A DNA stretch of 64,000 bases from Cryptosporangium aurantiacum (lineage in GTDB: Bacteria; Actinomycetota; Actinomycetes; Mycobacteriales; Cryptosporangiaceae): positions 1 to 64,000 of the forward strand of contig NZ_FRCS01000019.1 of NCBI RefSeq assembly GCF_900143005.1. Reading direction: 5' to 3'. A program made the translations under genes and the position numbers. Under the pieces are notes generated by a model. That model made no database searches and was not told where the DNA came from. It saw only the letters and a list, made by a program, of their open reading frames with translations. Every line of letters starts with the position of its first letter. Within the stretch, counting starts at the first letter, position 1. Below, one piece after another: positions 6,819 through 16,057 of this stretch.

Positions 6819-9572
6819 CTACAGAAGAGTAAGTTGCCCGTCACCACCGCCCTCGCCACGCAGGAAACGAGCCTCGGCAGCCGATGCCGCGGTCTCTGCC
6901 GCAGTCGCGATGCCCCCTCGACTGCGCAGGATCCGAGTGAACGCAATTGCATCAGGGTCGTTATCGGGGAGACGGTCAGCCAAGAACTGAATGGCTGCCC
7001 ATAGATATACGTCGTCGGCCGGACGCCCAGATGACGAAATGACCTCGCCCATAGCCCCGAGTCCTTGATCCGACGCAGCGGCCAATGCCAGAACCACATC
7101 GATTACTGCGGACTCACTTCCAACCCGACCCTTGAACGCACGTGCGGAAGTGAATCGAATTCCGCCATCGACGTCGTTCACTAGATCCCGAACATCCGCA
7201 ATTTCGAGCGAAGACGCAAGAGTTTGCCATCTCAGCTCCGACTTGGCTTGAACCTGTCGACCGTAGAGCCGAATCCACCAAAGCGCAAATCGCGTCCGCG
7301 AGTCAAAAGTCTCCAACGGATAGTGATCGACTTCTACAGCCATTGCAGACTGGACTGCGGCCCGAGCCAATGGAAGAAACTTATGAATCTCGACGGACTC
7401 ACCCTTTGCATCGAGAACGTTTGAATAGCGTCCTACCACCTCCATGGCAGGTCCAGCCGCAGCCATCAACATATCCGCCGGTGCTAGCCCCCATCGCTCC
7501 CAATCAAGGTAGCGGCGCTTGATTTCGGCCACAATTTCGGCTTCGACCGAACCTTTTCTACCTGGGAGGCGGCCTGACGGCGCAGGCCGACATGACATGG
7601 TCAAAGTGGTTTGTATATTGGCCTTACCTTGATGACTGCCAGACTCTGTATTAGCCGGCCAAGATGCAGTCATAATGAGGCCCGCCTTCTGAAATCCTTC
7701 GAGAAGGCGGCGCCAGACTTCAATATCGCCAGAGCCGAAGACTATCGTCACAAGCCCAACCGGCCGAACAACCCGCGCCATCTCCGTAAAGGACTCTACT
7801 ATCCTTCTGTCGTAGTGCTCACGCGTCCTATGCTCGCCTGGCGCTTCACCGCGCACGCGCTTGACAATAATTTCGTCCTGCTTCTCCTGCGCTCCATGCG
7901 GGTCGACACTGATCGCAATCTCTGGCATGAGCGAATGCAGCGCTCGCTTGGCCCATACGTACATCACATCCGACGAGTCCGCGTACGCAAGCATTTCATC
8001 GTAGGGAGGATCGGCAACTACCGCCGCGATACTCGAAGAGCGCAGTGAAAGCGCCGTTGCACTTCCCCTGGTGACGTCAGTTGGCGTCCCTTTGGGCAAG
8101 CCATCCATGAGGTTTCGAAGCGTTGACACCTCGCTGGCAGCGATTGAGTCCCAAGTTCCTTGACCAGATCCGATACCCACCTCAAGGAAATCATAAGAGT
8201 ACCCGATTGAACCTTGGTTCGAATAGATATCGTGTGCGGCTTGAACTTTGACGTCAAGCGTGCACGCTCGCCCCGAACGTCGTACTTTGCGAACCAGAAC
8301 AGCGACGCAATACGTGGCTAGCGCTTTCACATATTCTCTGCTAAGCCCGGCTGTTTCTAGATCGGCCCCCACGGCGCCGATAATCCGCGCCAGCCTTACA
8401 AACGCCAGTGTCTGCCTAGCGTTCATATACTGGCCAAAACTTTTTACACCATAAATAGAGGGACCGATAATGTTGTTATTTCCCGGGGCGATTCTTTCAT
8501 CTGGCACAGCTGGAATGCCTGGGGCGAACTCCGGTTCCTCTTGCAGCGCGCGACCTGCCGCCACTGCAGCGGTAAGCTCGGCAGGAGACGCGGCGCGATA
8601 TGATTTTCCAACGCGGCTATCTAGATCGGAGACGATTAGGAGTGCGTCCCTGCCAAAACCCTCGTCAGTTAGTCGGCGATGGAGGCTCACCGGATGAGGA
8701 TGCGAGCAGAAAATACACTTCGCCGACTTTCCGGCAATTTTGGTTCCGTCGGACTTGGTCAGGTTCGCCAGAGTCGGTTGCTCGCGCGGGGGACCGTCGT
8801 GGACGACGACCTCGAACGATCCGTGTTTGTGATCTGGCTTGACAAAGAATGACTGACCTGGGTCTTTAAAATCTGGTTCGCCCCTACGGCCCTTCTTTAC
8901 GCTCGGTTTGCGCAGCTCGTATGATGCAACGAGCGGAAACCGTCGCCCACAATCTTGACACGGCAACGTTACCGCCCACAAGTAGGCCCAGGGATGGAGG
9001 CCGGCCGCTTCCGGATAAAACTCCTGCATGGACGCGGAGTATTGCCTAGATACTTCCTGAAGAGTGATCTCTACATCTCGCACGAGGCGGGGCCGCGCAT
9101 CCAGCAGCGCATGCTGACCGGACTCAAACGGAAGCTCTGGTTCGCTATCCCAAGAGCGAAATGGATAGTCGGTTAGTGCCAAACTCGCCAGTACGGCGAT
9201 AGGGCTATAGTCGACTGCCAGCGACCGTAGCCCCAATCTTGCTGCCTCCAACGGAATCATGCCTCGCCCGCTAAACGGGTCCAAAACCTCGGCGCCGTCG
9301 GGGTTTGTCTCACGTATAAGCTTTTGCAGTTCGAACCTAGCGGCATATCGGCCCTGCATTGCTTCCGTAACAAGAGCCTGAATGCGCTTCTGCTCGTCGA
9401 TATCGTCCGGCCATGGAAGAAGTGAGCAGATGACCGCGGCCTTTGCCTGCGCCGGCGGCCGAGCAGCGAACCACGGAAAGAGCGTCTTTTCGACCTTTCC
9501 GTGCCCCCAACCGGTTGCGGCCGCCCGCGAAACCTCACTGCAAGGAAACCATCGTTCAATCAGGCGGGTCAT
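6819..9572 (-). CDS. DUF1156 DNA methyltransferase with zinc-ribbon
   Basis: A 917-residue protein. The N-terminus (RLIERWFPCSEVSRA... AARPPAQAKAAVICSLLP) is the DUF1156 signature. SAM-binding motif I is DPFSGRG at 98-104 and the catalytic motif IV is DPPY at 521-524, the spacing of an N6-adenine or N4-cytosine methylase. Cysteine pairs CQDC (205-208) and CIFC (286-289) look like a zinc ribbon inserted between the motifs. Its ATG overlaps the stop of the upstream helicase gene as ATGA, so the two are translationally coupled. In this context it probably marks host DNA or modifies DNA during defence. Target site unknown. The gene is A+T-rich relative to its surroundings. Confidence 0.88.
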   Translation of the reverse strand: MTRLIERWFPCSEVSRAAATGWGHGKVEKTLFPWFAARPPAQAKAAVICSLLPWPDDIDEQKRIQALVTEAMQGRYAARFELQKLIRETNPDGAEVLDPFSGRGMIPLEAARLGLRSLAVDYSPIAVLASLALTDYPFRSWDSEPELPFESGQHALLDARPRLVRDVEITLQEVSRQYSASMQEFYPEAAGLHPWAYLWAVTLPCQDCGRRFPLVASYELRKPSVKKGRRGEPDFKDPGQSFFVKPDHKHGSFEVVVHDGPPREQPTLANLTKSDGTKIAGKSAKCIFCSHPHPVSLHRRLTDEGFGRDALLIVSDLDSRVGKSYRAASPAELTAAVAAGRALQEEPEFAPGIPAVPDERIAPGNNNIIGPSIYGVKSFGQYMNARQTLAFVRLARIIGAVGADLETAGLSREYVKALATYCVAVLVRKVRRSGRACTLDVKVQAAHDIYSNQGSIGYSYDFLEVGIGSGQGTWDSIAASEVSTLRNLMDGLPKGTPTDVTRGSATALSLRSSSIAAVVADPPYDEMLAYADSSDVMYVWAKRALHSLMPEIAISVDPHGAQEKQDEIIVKRVRGEAPGEHRTREHYDRRIVESFTEMARVVRPVGLVTIVFGSGDIEVWRRLLEGFQKAGLIMTASWPANTESGSHQGKANIQTTLTMSCRPAPSGRLPGRKGSVEAEIVAEIKRRYLDWERWGLAPADMLMAAAGPAMEVVGRYSNVLDAKGESVEIHKFLPLARAAVQSAMAVEVDHYPLETFDSRTRFALWWIRLYGRQVQAKSELRWQTLASSLEIADVRDLVNDVDGGIRFTSARAFKGRVGSESAVIDVVLALAAASDQGLGAMGEVISSSGRPADDVYLWAAIQFLADRLPDNDPDAIAFTRILRSRGGIATAAETAASAAEARFLRGEGGGDGQLTLL

Positions 9573-12500
9573 ACGTTGCTCCCCGGAGCATTCTTGAGAC
9601 TAGTTCCTGGAACTCGGAAAATCGCGTCGCCAGTCATCTCTGCGGCGAATAGGAGCGCGGGGTCCTGATATGCCCCAAACATTCGTCCATGGCCGTCAGC
9701 GCATTTGTCCACGACATACAGCCAGTACTCATTACGTTGCTGGGTTGCGATTAGAACCTCGTTGCCAGTCATTCGGATGCCGTCGCTTGCAGCGTTTCCG
9801 AGGACGCCCTTCACCTCGATGTGCCGCGTTTGACTGTTCCGGCGGGCGTCCAAGTCATACCCGCGTCCCTCAAGATGAACATCTTCGACCGTCCATCCGT
9901 CGGACTGGAGCATATATTGGACATGCTTCATGGAAATCAGCTCAGAGTTCAGGTCGTCAGCGATACCTGAGTCCGCCGCGGCGTGCACGCGAATCCGGCC
10001 CACAAGCTTGGGCTCGGTAAGGTCCACTTCTGTCAGACGCTCGAGCTGAAGGATACGCGCCGTTGTTTGCAGCTGTAGTTGTCGGCGGAGTGCGAGGCGC
10101 GTACTGCGATCGGCTATCCCTTCAGTGAGACTGAGCGGTAGATTCGCCAGGTCCTTTCGTGCCTGAGAGAACCAGTCCGTTCGAACACGTCGGTGCTCGC
10201 CGATTGTCTGGCTCGCCATTCTTTCAGCTTCCGATTTGGAACTCTCAAATCGTGCCGGATGAACAGGCGTGCCAGTCCGAATGGATGGGACAAGGTTTGC
10301 AAGCGTCTCCCAACGAATGGCGCGAGCATTCCCGCTGTCGTCAACCTTGATAAGCACGGCCCATGTGCTTGCGCGCTTACCTTCGTTCTCAGAGAGCGTA
10401 GCTTCATAAGCATAGAGGTCGTAAGGTGTTAGGCTCGTTGGGTCGTCAACGCCGCCCGATTGATACATGTCCTCGGTAACAGACTGAGCGACCATTCCGA
10501 TTAGATCGGTGAAGCCGGGTTCTCCGGGGCCGAGGGTAATCGTGTCGGCTATATCTATCACGCCCGCAGCTGTACGGATCGCATCACCACTAGTTGCAAT
10601 GTGAACTCCCGTGCCACCGCCGAGGCCGGAGGGTAGCTCGCCGGAGTTCAGAGTCAATCGCCGGAAGCCTGCGCCTGCGGTCGTAAGTTCAACTTGCATA
10701 ATGCCAGCCGTAGAGAGGCGGTCCAAGTACGCTTCCACAATTGCTGGATTAATGCGAGCGAAGAGATCCCTCTGCAATAGAGTCAACGCGGCTACTGCGT
10801 CTACCTGGCTTGCAAGCTTACGTTCGGTGTCCCGAACCTTCCGAGCGGCCCTAGCCAGTTCCTGAGCTTGAATCGCTGTTGCTGCGTTTATCGCTGCTTG
10901 TTTCTTTCTATCGTCATTCCCGTAAAGGTCTGACAACCACTTTTCGTATTCAACCCCTGTTATCTCTGCCACTGCTGAGAGGCTGTCGAACATCTGGCCG
11001 CGCAACTCATTCGCAGCAGTCATAAAGTTGTCGAGGAGACGGATTAGGGTATCGCCTTCGCGGGTGTCCACCGCGACAAGGTTGTACAGATGGACGTCGC
11101 GGTTCTGGCCGACTCTATGAATTCTTCCCATCCGCTGCTCAAGCCGCACAAGGGACCATGGGATATCGTAGTTGATCAACACATGGGCGGCCTGAAGGTC
11201 GATTCCCTCGTTCCCAGCATCGGTGGTAACGATAATCTGGAACTCTTCTCGCATAAACGCGCTGCGGATCTCATCGCGCTCTGCTTTGCTCTGACGGCCG
11301 GAATATACCCGCGCAGTGAAATGCTCAGACGTCAGTCTATCAACGATCCAGGTCGCCGTATCGGCGTATTCGGTAAAAATCACGGCTTGCTCCGCACTTC
11401 CCGGAGTGATTCCGTGCGGTCGAAGACAATCGTCTATTGTGCGCTTCCATTTGGAAGCACGCCACTCGGCGGAGGCCATCGACTGTTCAATATTTTCGAT
11501 AAGAACTTTGATTGCACTGCGCTCTGCTCGAGCGGAGGTCGAGCCGGAGTGAACGACCCGCGCCTCATCGGCCTCGCTCTCATCGCCCAGATAATCTTGA
11601 TCCGCGTTGAGGGCAGCCTCCGCCTCGCTCATCTGCCCCATCAGGGCGCTTCGCCGGCGTAGTGTCTCCGCTAGCGCAAATAGGCTAGATGCCGCTCGCT
11701 TACCGTAAACCATCCGTGCGAGGGGTTGAGCAGTCGGCGCGAAGAATTGGTCAACCATATCCAGTGCGGACTGATAGTAACTGTATTCGACTTGCGACAG
11801 AGGAATGCTTTGATTTGAGGCGGTTCGTCCTTTGAAGAGGCGCGTCCTTCCATCGTAATCAACTAGATCTTCCTTCATTCGGCGCAAGAAGTGTATTGGT
11901 CCAGGACGCAGGGCGCTCAAGTCGACGTTCGGGTCACTACCAGGGTCGGGATAGATCTGTGGGTCAACTAGGTGGAGCAAGTGGCGAAACAACCACTCTT
12001 TCCCGCGGTGTGGCGTGGCGGTCATTAGTAGTGCACGCGGGGTGTTTTTAGCGAGCAGCCTACCGACCTGGTGGTATGCGGTTGCAGTCGGCGTGAGGCG
12101 GTGCGCTTCGTCGAAGACGACGAGATCCCATCCGGCTTTATCTGGGCGAATTGCTTCCAGGACCGCTGGATTCACGGCCGCAAGTTCGAGGCTAACTACC
12201 CACAGATCGGCGCTGTTCAGCGCGTCTTCGCGGATCGTTGCAGAAGTAAGCTGGCGAAGCCCACCATTGAGCAAGCGCGCAAAATCGTCTACCCACTTGG
12301 TCGCCAGATTTGCCGGGCATACAATGAGTGCGCGACGGACCAGCCCAAGACGCTGCATCTCTCGAATGTAGAGTCCCGCCATAATTGTCTTGCCGGTCCC
12401 CGGTTCATCTGCCAAGAGGAAGCGCAGTTGAGGCTGGGGAAGCATTGCACCGTACACGGCTGTTGTTTGGTGGGCGTAGGGCTTCAGAGGCGTAGACGCT

Positions 12501-12775
12501 ATCGCACTCGTCTCGGCATTCGCCGCTGCGGCACCCATCCATAGTGTCCACATCCCAGCGAGAACCCTCGCCGAGTCGGCCCTCCCATCGCTAGCGAGGA
12601 TGCGGACCGTGTGGTCATCGCCCGGTGAAAGGTTTATCTCATGACGGTGGCCTTCATCGTCCACGACGATGAGGTCAACTGCGCCCGGCTCGTCGGCTGG
12701 CAAGACGTAGCGGATCGTAGCAAATTCGGGCACGCCAACCGAACGAACCCGGACTCGCTGGCCCTTCTCGAACAC
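9569..12775 (-). CDS. SNF2-family helicase with C-terminal DUF3883-like domain
   Basis: A 1068-residue protein and first gene of the cassette. The SNF2/RapA-like ATPase has Walker A DEPGTGKT (123-130), DEAH (222-225), SATPHRG-type motif III (MTATPHRG) and a C-terminal helicase lobe with TDAGNEGIDLQ and EQRMGRIHRVGQ. The last ~120 residues (GRGYDLDAR...HIEVKG) look like a DUF3883/PD-(D/E)xK-like module, with D, then E-V-K spaced as in nuclease folds; catalytic activity is not assured. The start is a GTG (12773-12775) with GGGGAG just upstream. It may translocate on DNA to license cleavage or modification together with the methylase and DUF499 ATPase. Confidence 0.88.
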   Translation of the reverse strand: MFEKGQRVRVRSVGVPEFATIRYVLPADEPGAVDLIVVDDEGHRHEINLSPGDDHTVRILASDGRADSARVLAGMWTLWMGAAAANAETSAIASTPLKPYAHQTTAVYGAMLPQPQLRFLLADEPGTGKTIMAGLYIREMQRLGLVRRALIVCPANLATKWVDDFARLLNGGLRQLTSATIREDALNSADLWVVSLELAAVNPAVLEAIRPDKAGWDLVVFDEAHRLTPTATAYHQVGRLLAKNTPRALLMTATPHRGKEWLFRHLLHLVDPQIYPDPGSDPNVDLSALRPGPIHFLRRMKEDLVDYDGRTRLFKGRTASNQSIPLSQVEYSYYQSALDMVDQFFAPTAQPLARMVYGKRAASSLFALAETLRRRSALMGQMSEAEAALNADQDYLGDESEADEARVVHSGSTSARAERSAIKVLIENIEQSMASAEWRASKWKRTIDDCLRPHGITPGSAEQAVIFTEYADTATWIVDRLTSEHFTARVYSGRQSKAERDEIRSAFMREEFQIIVTTDAGNEGIDLQAAHVLINYDIPWSLVRLEQRMGRIHRVGQNRDVHLYNLVAVDTREGDTLIRLLDNFMTAANELRGQMFDSLSAVAEITGVEYEKWLSDLYGNDDRKKQAAINAATAIQAQELARAARKVRDTERKLASQVDAVAALTLLQRDLFARINPAIVEAYLDRLSTAGIMQVELTTAGAGFRRLTLNSGELPSGLGGGTGVHIATSGDAIRTAAGVIDIADTITLGPGEPGFTDLIGMVAQSVTEDMYQSGGVDDPTSLTPYDLYAYEATLSENEGKRASTWAVLIKVDDSGNARAIRWETLANLVPSIRTGTPVHPARFESSKSEAERMASQTIGEHRRVRTDWFSQARKDLANLPLSLTEGIADRSTRLALRRQLQLQTTARILQLERLTEVDLTEPKLVGRIRVHAAADSGIADDLNSELISMKHVQYMLQSDGWTVEDVHLEGRGYDLDARRNSQTRHIEVKGVLGNAASDGIRMTGNEVLIATQQRNEYWLYVVDKCADGHGRMFGAYQDPALLFAAEMTGDAIFRVPGTSLKNAPGSNV

Positions 12776-13202
12776 GTCGCTCCCCTGTGCCTGCGCTATG
12801 CGAACTTTGGCACACTACAGTCGCGCGTCCGACGGAGGATGGATCATCGCGGCCGCACCGCCCTCTGCGTCGGCTCGCTGCTCTCCAGGGCGGTCCTGAG
12901 CAGCTCACGATCGCGTGCGTGCACACGTCCGACCTTGGCGCTGGCGGTCGCCGACAAGCGCACGGACTTGGCCGCGGCCCTGCACGGCACGTCGCGGGGG
13001 TGATCGCAACGGCTCACGTTACGGAGATGTATGTGAAGACTGCAGGAGATCTGGCTGGTCGTCACGCGAGTAGTCGGGGAGATTGGCCCGCTGAAGTCGA
13101 GCAGCCGCTTGGCGGACGCTAGCCATCATGTATGCCGTATAGTGCATTTTGATTCCGATCGAACGGAGCAAATTCCGGTGCGGTCCCTTAAGTTGTGCCA
13201 GC
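12776..13202. other. Intergenic region upstream of the defence cassette
   Basis: No gene is well supported. On the minus strand a promoter-like pair (TTCGAT, 16 nt, TATACG) lies near 13135-13165, pointing toward the cassette, and is followed by a short doubtful frame starting MMASVRQAAARL. The cassette promoter may be here or nearer the GTG start. I see no direct repeats. Confidence 0.3.
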
Positions 13203-13505
13203 TCAACTGAAGGCGCCGGCCAGCATCGCGGCCGCCCGATCATTCGGGCAGACAGCCTCCGCCAGCGCCATGACCAACTCGTCGTCGCCAGTTTCGCCCA
13301 TCCAGTACGCCATGGCGTCCACGACCGCGATCCTCTGCACTGGCGTTAGGTGAGGCACGCGCTTCTCCAGGATCCGACCGGCGGCCTGGCGCTGTGCGAG
13401 CGTCACGACTCGTCCGACGCTGACGGTGTCCCCGTTCAGCGTCATGAGCGTGTAGGGCTCGAACTCGGTAGCCCCTGCATTGTCGGGGCGTGACTCGGCT
13501 GACAT
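13203..13505 (-). CDS. Hypothetical 100-residue protein
   Basis: Acidic small protein of unknown family: residues 1-30 are polar, then a helical section (VVTLAQRQAAGRILEKRV, LTPVQRIAVVDAMAYWMGETGDDELVMALAEAV). Start taken at ATG 13503-13505, preceded by GAAGGCGG, a weak ribosome-binding site; the same frame is open further upstream. The helical repeats resemble small regulatory or antitoxin-like proteins, but I cannot assign a function. It is encoded on the same strand as the neighbouring XRE-type gene. Confidence 0.5.
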   Translation of the reverse strand: MSAESRPDNAGATEFEPYTLMTLNGDTVSVGRVVTLAQRQAAGRILEKRVPHLTPVQRIAVVDAMAYWMGETGDDELVMALAEAVCPNDRAAAMLAGAFS

Positions 13506-13650
13506 CTGGCACCGCCTTCGGATAGTCCGGCCGCACATCGTTCGGTGCGTGCAGTCGATACCGAGGCCGGTGACGAATGAACCTCCCGCGGGGACGCTGG
13601 CCGGGACGTCCGCCACGTCCCAGGCGGTCCATAACGGATCGGCCGATCGT

Positions 13651-14364
13651 TCAGGTCGTGGGTGTCGAGCTGGCCCAGATGCGTTCGAAGCTCGCCAGGT
13701 ACGTGCTCGCCATCGAGTCCGGTCCTGCACGCCTGACATGGAGTACCGGCGCGCGCGATGCGCCCAAGCCGTAGATGTGCGCGTTGACGAGTACGTCGTC
13801 GTCGCCGCGGTACAGCGAGTTGTAGAGCACCGTGTCGTGCACCCGGGCCTCTACGCCCGGCATCTCCAGCAACGGTCGCGCCAGCACGAACGCGCTGCGT
13901 ACCTTCGCGCCGAGCGCAGCGCCGATGCCTTCCTCGGCGCCGCGCGCTTCAACGTCCGAACTCTCCGGGTCACCGAAAGCCATTCGTACGCGAACCCCGG
14001 ACTCCGCGCGTTCGGCGAGTACCCGGAGGAGTCCGCCGTCCTCGACGAGGAACAGTCCGCTGTAGACGAGTACATCGATGCTCTCGCGGGCCGAGACGAA
14101 CAGGCCGAGCCAGACATCTCGGGGTACGGCTCCGCGGTGCGGATAGACCGTTACCACGCCGTCTGCCCGGTCGCCCCCGGCCTCGGGCCATAGGGCGTTC
14201 TCTGCGACCTCCAGCAGGTCGGCTAATGCCCACCGATGCCGCTGTCGGGGCCGCCGGCCGTGGCACCACCGTTGGACGGTCTTGGGATCGACGCAAAGCG
14301 CGGTAGCGACGTCGACGTCTTGAAGGCGCTTGTTGGCTAACGCCTGCCGGAGCGCATGGTTCAC
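13651..14364 (-). CDS. XRE-type regulator with PLD-like C-terminal domain (DUF5919-like), paralogue 1
   Basis: A 237-residue protein. Residues 1-60 form an XRE/Cro helix-turn-helix (DVATALCVDPKTVQRWCHGR). Residues about 70-235 carry a second domain (VVTVYPHRGAVPRD, SIDVLVYSGLFL, RVRMAFGDPESS, HDTVLYNSLYRGDDDVLVNAHIYG), the layout annotated as DUF5919 and suggestive of a phospholipase-D-like fold, but without a clear HxK pair. The GTG start follows GGAGG at good spacing. A close paralogue lies at 16556-17293, and both share an upstream sequence box. Such genes recur in actinomycete integrative elements; a regulatory or nucleotide-sensing role is inferred. Confidence 0.75.
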   Translation of the reverse strand: MNHALRQALANKRLQDVDVATALCVDPKTVQRWCHGRRPRQRHRWALADLLEVAENALWPEAGGDRADGVVTVYPHRGAVPRDVWLGLFVSARESIDVLVYSGLFLVEDGGLLRVLAERAESGVRVRMAFGDPESSDVEARGAEEGIGAALGAKVRSAFVLARPLLEMPGVEARVHDTVLYNSLYRGDDDVLVNAHIYGLGASRAPVLHVRRAGPDSMASTYLASFERIWASSTPTT

Positions 14365-14410
14365 GGTTCCTCCACTGAGAGTGAGGAGTCAGGCGCAAGG
14401 TAGCACAAGA

Positions 14411-14428
14411 CGTCCCTAGAAGTCCCTG
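14411..14428. promoter_or_regulatory. Box shared by the two XRE/DUF5919-like genes, copy 1
   Basis: CGTCCCTAGAAGTCCCTG differs at only two positions from CGTCCCTAGACGTCGCTG at 17308-17325. Each box stands upstream of one paralogue in the same orientation, 47 nt from the start codon here. This suggests a common operator, perhaps for autoregulation. Confidence 0.5.
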
Positions 14429-14514
14429 CCCGTAGTAGGAGCGTCCGGGGCTATCGCCCAAACTCGAATCCCGCAGGGGGACCTGACTATTCACGTTCGA
14501 GAAGGGAACCGACG

Positions 14515-14979
14515 TTGGCCGGCACGCACACGGCATGGCGCGTCTACGTCGACATCGCAGCGGCCATTCAGCAGCGAATCACGAACGGCACGTACGGCCC
14601 GGGGCTGCGGATCCCGTCCGAAGCGAAGCTCAGTGCAGAGTTCGGCGTCGTCCGGAACACGGTCCGTCGGGCGCTGACCGCGCTGGAGCGAGAGGGCTTG
14701 ATAGTGACGGTCCCTGGCCACGGTCGCGTGGTGCCGCATCCTGGGGCGACGACGGAGGAGACATCCGCCAGCACCGGCTACCGGCTCATCGCGGCAGAGC
14801 TAAGGGCCAGCATCGGCCGTGGCGAAGTAGCACCGGGCGGGCGCCTTCCGTCGGAAGCATCGCTGGCCGCAGCCCATGGCGCCTCGCGCGCGACCGTGCG
14901 ACTCGCGCTGTCGGAGCTCATGCAGGAAGGGCTGGTCGAGCCGATCCAAGGCAAGGGGTGGTTCGTCCGTTCTGACTGA
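14515..14979 (+). CDS. Tandem GntR-type repressor (KorSA-like)
   Basis: A 154-residue protein made of two GntR winged helix-turn-helix units: residues about 10-70 (IPSEAKLSAEFGVVRNTVRRAL) and 85-152 (LPSEASLAAAHGASRATVRLAL). There is no separate effector domain, so the tandem wings make up the whole protein. It starts with TTG preceded by GAAGGGA. KorSA-type GntR repressors regulate transfer and integration genes in actinomycete integrative elements, and this gene sits in such a module. The near-perfect palindrome starting 12 nt after its stop and a related site at 17488-17508 are candidate operators. Confidence 0.8.
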   Translation: MAGTHTAWRVYVDIAAAIQQRITNGTYGPGLRIPSEAKLSAEFGVVRNTVRRALTALEREGLIVTVPGHGRVVPHPGATTEETSASTGYRLIAAELRASIGRGEVAPGGRLPSEASLAAAHGASRATVRLALSELMQEGLVEPIQGKGWFVRSD

Positions 14980-14990
14980 CCGGTCCTAAC

Positions 14991-15015
14991 CTTGCACATG
15001 TGCGACATGTGCAAG
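14991..15015. promoter_or_regulatory. Perfect 11-3-11 palindrome, candidate GntR operator
   Basis: Arms CTTGCACATGT (14991-15001) and ACATGTGCAAG (15005-15015) pair exactly around GCG. The GTG start of the HD-domain gene lies inside the palindrome at 15000, so repressor binding would block initiation directly. The half-sites recur at 17488-17508 before the transfer genes. Confidence 0.65.
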
Positions 15016-15563
15016 TGGACCGGGCACGCGCGCTCGCGGAGTCTCTACTCGCCGAGCCGCTACCCCGTCGGTGGGCGCATTCGCAGGCCGTTGGTGCTCA
15101 GGCCGAGACTCTCGCGCCGCTGTTGGGACCAGAGACCGCACTGCTGGAGTCGGCCGCCTGGTTGCATGACATCGGCTACGCACCATCGTTGGCTCATTCG
15201 GGCTTCCATCCGCTCGACGGCGCCCGCTATCTACGGGACGTCGAGCACGCGGACGAGTTGCTCTGTCGGCTGGTCGCGCACCACTCGTGTGCGGTAATCG
15301 AGGCGGAAGAGCGCGGGTTGGCCGCCGAGCTGACAGCGGAGTTCGCGCCGCCGCCGGCTCACCTCTCCGATGCGTTGCTCTACTGCGACATGACCACCGG
15401 CCCGTCCGGTGAGCGCCTCGACGTGGAACAGCGCCTAGCTGAGATTCACAGTCGCTATGGCGACGAAGACATCGTCAGCCGCTCCATCCGGCGGGCAACT
15501 CCGAGCATCGTCGCCGCGGTGGAGGCAACCACAGCGGCGTTGGCACGCGCGACAGCCGATTAG
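15000..15563 (+). CDS. HD-domain protein
   Basis: A 187-residue metal-dependent phosphohydrolase-type protein. The HD signature is visible: H in RRWAHSQAVG near residue 27, the HD pair in AAWLHDIGYAP near 55-56, H in VAHHS near 95, and a later acidic D in LYCDMTT. Such proteins hydrolyse nucleotides or phosphate esters; the substrate is unknown. The GTG start is embedded in the palindrome 14991-15015 and has no Shine-Dalgarno sequence, so translation may be leaderless. HD-domain genes are common cargo in actinomycete integrative elements. Confidence 0.78.
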   Translation: MRHVQVDRARALAESLLAEPLPRRWAHSQAVGAQAETLAPLLGPETALLESAAWLHDIGYAPSLAHSGFHPLDGARYLRDVEHADELLCRLVAHHSCAVIEAEERGLAAELTAEFAPPPAHLSDALLYCDMTTGPSGERLDVEQRLAEIHSRYGDEDIVSRSIRRATPSIVAAVEATTAALARATAD

Positions 15564-16054
15564 GCGTCCGGCCGGCTCGGTGCATCCGGGCGCATGCGCT
15601 CCGGGTTGCGGTAGAGGAATCCCTGCTCGTCGCGAGTCCAGAACCATCCGGCGCTGTCCAGAAACTCGATCTGGACAGGTTCAGGCGAGTAGTACGACTT
15701 GAGCCACTCCTCGGGCGCCGGTCGCTTGATCGTCTGGCCCGGCGGCACTAAGCCGACGAACTCTGACTCCGCCGCCTCGTCCGGTCGCGCAGGCAACGGA
15801 AGCGCCGTCTCGTAGATCGGCATCTCGCTGGCGTTGTGCACGTGGAACATCAACTCGGGCTTGCCGTCACGCGCGTGCTGGATGGCTACCCAGGCGCTGA
15901 CCTTCGCGGCTTGTGCTCGACGGTCTTCCTCGGCGTGGCTTTCCTCGCGTCGGTGTTCGCGTCGGAAGAGCACGAACCCGACGCCGAACGCGCCCACCGT
16001 GCCGAGCGCTGCAAACGCGTCCGCGCCGGCTTGGATCCAGTCGGTGACCGCCAT
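15560..16054 (-). CDS. Membrane-anchored hypothetical protein
   Basis: A 164-residue protein with one N-terminal membrane segment (residues 12-31, AFAALGTVGAFGVGFVLF), then a basic/acidic heptad-rich linker (RREHRREESHAEEDRR) and a soluble domain with conserved-looking SGWFWTRDEQGFLYRNP at the C-terminus. No enzyme motif. It begins 3 nt after the NUDIX gene and converges on the HD gene with a 4-nt overlap. The fold resembles small membrane proteins often encoded in actinomycete elements, but its function is unknown. Confidence 0.6.
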   Translation of the reverse strand: MAVTDWIQAGADAFAALGTVGAFGVGFVLFRREHRREESHAEEDRRAQAAKVSAWVAIQHARDGKPELMFHVHNASEMPIYETALPLPARPDEAAESEFVGLVPPGQTIKRPAPEEWLKSYYSPEPVQIEFLDSAGWFWTRDEQGFLYRNPERMRPDAPSRPDA

Positions 16055-16057
16055 CCG

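Noticed and set aside
3783-12775. Calling the methylase/helicase cassette a DISARM system
   Set aside because: DISARM needs drmA and drmB (DUF1998-type) and usually drmC; none is present, and a DUF499 ATPase is not part of DISARM.
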